In this document: positions 62,104-64,000 of the stretch, piece after piece | Numbering within the stretch: the stretch's first letter is position 1 | How the letters are laid out: each line of letters begins with the position of its first letter | Source of the DNA: Arthrospiribacter ruber | GTDB taxonomy: Bacteria > Bacteroidota > Bacteroidia > Cytophagales > Cyclobacteriaceae | DNA: 64,000 nucleotides | Assembly (NCBI RefSeq): GCF_019343195.1 | Contig: NZ_RPHB01000013.1 | Span: 1 to 64,000, forward strand | Direction: 5' to 3' | Notes under the pieces: generated by a model | What the model saw: only the letters and a program-made list of their open reading frames with translations | Databases searched by the model: none | What the model was told of the DNA's origin: nothing | Program-made: the position numbers and the translations under genes

Positions 62104-64000
62104 CTATTCATACTTTAATAATTTTACCGGATTGACCAGGGATGCTTTGAGGATATTACCACCGATGGTTAGTGCCGAAACCAATACGATCAATCCAATA
62201 GGAAGTAAGTAAATCCACCAGGAAATTGCCGCTTTGTAAGGGTAATTTTCGAGCCATATCTCCAATACTGTTTTGATGATAGGTACAGAGATCAAGCCTG
62301 CAATTAAAATCAAAAGCAGAAAATTCTTTGAGAGTAAAACCAACAACTGAGAGGTAGACGCTCCCATGACTTTCCTTAAGCCAACTTCTTTGGTTCTCTG
62401 CTCCACTGTTAAAGTAGCAATGGCGAACAGACCTGAACAAGCAACCAGTATGGCCAGTCCGGTGAACAGGGCAAGTACAAGACCGAAGTCATGATCCGAT
62501 TTGTAGTGATTTTCAAACAATTCGTCCAAGAAGAAATAATCAAAAGGGATATCGGGGAAGTTGGACATCCAGGCATTTTTTGCCATTTGGATCATCTGAT
62601 TTTCTGTAAAATTGTTGGACTCTGCAAATTTAATGGTGGCATATCTAAATGGGAAAAAGGTGGGCGTGTAGGCTATCGGGTAATTCTCTTTTTTGTAGGC
62701 AGTGGCCCTTAAATCTACCACACCGATGATCTTTGCTTTGTTCTGAGCCTGGTTCCCCCAGATTACTTCCTGGCCCAATGCTTCGTCCGGACTTTCATAG
62801 CCCAGGGTTTTTATGGCCTCCATATTCAAAATCAGGGTAGATTGATTGTCTTTGCCTTCTATAAAGTTTCTTCCTGCCAGGAGATTTACAGATAGGGCAG
62901 GAATGAAGTCGAAGTCTACCCTGGTAAGGTATAGTGCGGCCAATTCTTCCTTGTTTTTCGAATGCCTGAAATGAGGAATTATGGATTGGTGTTCCTTCCC
63001 AGGGATTTCAAAAGAAGCAGTAACTGCTGCTATGCTTTCATAATTTCTTAATGAATTCCTAAAGGTATTCAGATTGTCCAAAAATACAGAATCCGATCCT
63101 GGAGGTCCAAAAGTAGCTTTTGTATTGATGACCAAAGTATTTTCAATATTCAGCCCCAGACTTTTATCTTTCATGAAACTCAGTTGCTTGTAGGCCATGG
63201 AAGAGGCTCCGATCAATGATATCGATATGACGAACTGAAAGACGACCAAACCATACCTGATTATTGAGGAAGTGTTACCGGGTACCCTGGACTGATTGCC
63301 TTTAAGTATGATTGCGGGCCTGAAGGAAGACATTATACGTGCCGGATAAATGCTGGCGGCAACACCTCCCAACATGATCATAAACAAAAGGATGGTCCAA
63401 AATCCGGCCTTGTTGAGAAATGAATTTACCAGATCAATGCCTAAAAGAGGGCTAATTATTGGATTGAAAAGGGATATCAGTAAGAATGCTGTAAGGACAG
63501 AAATAAAGTTCAATAGACAGGACTCTAGAAGAAATTGAAAGAAAATTTCTTTTTTCCCTGAACCTATAACTTTTCTGATACCTATTTCTTTGAATCTCTC
63601 GAAAGACCTTGAAGTAGATAGATTTATGAAGTTTATCCATGCAATCAACAAGACGAAAATAGCTAAAGCCAATAGTGTGAAGACAATTTTTTGATCACCG
63701 TTTGGTTTTAACTCAGCTAAAAGATTGGATTTTAAATGTATGTCAGGTAAAGGCTGAAGGGAAAGTACCGAACTGACTTGCTCATTTAACTGGCCAGATT
63801 TATATTTTTCTACCAATCCCGGAAATTTATTTTCCAATGTCCCGGGATCGGATCCCGGATGCAGCAGTAAGTAGGTGTAAAATCCATCCCAGCGCCAATT
63901 GTTTTCATCCCCACCATTGGCCTCATCGGTTACTTTCTGCCAGGCAAAAATGAAATCCATACTTACATGTGAGTTGGAGGGAAAGTCTTCAAAAACTCCG
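62104..64000 (-). CDS. MacB/FtsX-type ABC transporter permease, 5' end outside the window
   Basis: About 631 residues are visible; the N-terminus lies beyond position 64000. The frame continues upstream of the internal ATG at 63960 (GVFEDFPSNSHVSMDFIFAW), which is the first periplasmic domain, so the gene is cut by the window edge. The rest is intact: FtsX block one (FTLLALAIFVLLIAWINFIN to FRPAIILKGNQ), second periplasmic domain, second FtsX block (LALFTGLAILVACSGLFAIA, EQRTKEVGLRKVMGASTSQL), and the normal end NPVKLLKYE. It is a different paralogue from the gene at 127. Substrate unknown. Confidence 0.93.
   Translation of the reverse strand, partial: GVFEDFPSNSHVSMDFIFAWQKVTDEANGGDENNWRWDGFYTYLLLHPGSDPGTLENKFPGLVEKYKSGQLNEQVSSVLSLQPLPDIHLKSNLLAELKPNGDQKIVFTLLALAIFVLLIAWINFINLSTSRSFERFKEIGIRKVIGSGKKEIFFQFLLESCLLNFISVLTAFLLISLFNPIISPLLGIDLVNSFLNKAGFWTILLFMIMLGGVAASIYPARIMSSFRPAIILKGNQSRVPGNTSSIIRYGLVVFQFVISISLIGASSMAYKQLSFMKDKSLGLNIENTLVINTKATFGPPGSDSVFLDNLNTFRNSLRNYESIAAVTASFEIPGKEHQSIIPHFRHSKNKEELAALYLTRVDFDFIPALSVNLLAGRNFIEGKDNQSTLILNMEAIKTLGYESPDEALGQEVIWGNQAQNKAKIIGVVDLRATAYKKENYPIAYTPTFFPFRYATIKFAESNNFTENQMIQMAKNAWMSNFPDIPFDYFFLDELFENHYKSDHDFGLVLALFTGLAILVACSGLFAIATLTVEQRTKEVGLRKVMGASTSQLLVLLSKNFLLLILIAGLISVPIIKTVLEIWLENYPYKAAISWWIYLLPIGLIVLVSALTIGGNILKASLVNPVKLLKYE

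Overview
The window looks like chromosome from a member of the Bacteroidota, most likely Cytophagales close to Cyclobacteriaceae. It has a SusC/SusD pair, a propeller-type sensor kinase, MacB/FtsX-type stand-alone ABC permeases, MbnP-type lipoproteins, DUF5916 and DUF1569 proteins, AT-rich DNA and almost no Shine-Dalgarno sequences. No rRNA, tRNA or CRISPR array was seen.

Layout. 1-4324: an ABC permease that has lost its C-terminal helix, a truncated LuxR-type regulator, and an ECF sigma factor with a membrane partner. 4543-11380: a minus-strand run of about 14 small enzyme-like proteins (DUF1569, two RibD/DHFR-like reductases, VOC, SRPBCC, DUF1801, DinB, a four-helix bundle protein and a zinc-ribbon/RpoA-CTD protein), divergent from a GlxA/AraC-type regulator. 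12725-16415: thioesterase, PAS protein, and metE under a cobalamin riboswitch. 16855-21658: a small unknown protein, mog, a DUF5916 protein, a His-rich protein and hisI. 21839-26105: a gene graveyard (Crp N-terminus, DUF2306, two copies of a RadC remnant, a frameshifted VOC gene, a headless methyltransferase) around a WYL regulator, a DinB protein and an SRPBCC protein.

26279-36458: a regulatory and uptake block. It holds an exported orphan MacB-PCD-like protein, an SH3 protein, a propeller histidine kinase, its LuxR response regulator, and SusD/SusC. Related CCC/GGG palindromes lie in front of the kinase, the regulator and susC. 39163-50158: an oxidative sugar or aldonate block with a PQQ dehydrogenase carrying an inserted cytochrome c, cupins, two CE1-like esterases, ThuA, an SMP-30/gluconolactonase-like protein, a C-terminally truncated aldehyde dehydrogenase and a FAH-family protein resembling 2-keto-3-deoxy-pentonate dehydratases.

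52273-61271: the most interesting block. Two MbnP-like lipoproteins are each followed by an MbnH/MauG-like di-heme protein. They come with two small Cys-motif membrane proteins, a barrel-like protein with an N-terminal CEACGC motif, a DinB lipoprotein and a FecA-like TonB receptor. It reads as a copper-handling locus built around kynurenine-forming di-heme enzymes. A 263-bp MITE with 6-bp target duplications follows, then a dead copy of a small gene and a last ABC permease that runs off the right edge.

Fragments of ABC permeases and of the small gene at 51761 recur at 127, 36878, 51453, 51761 and 61881. This indicates recombination and decay among paralogues.
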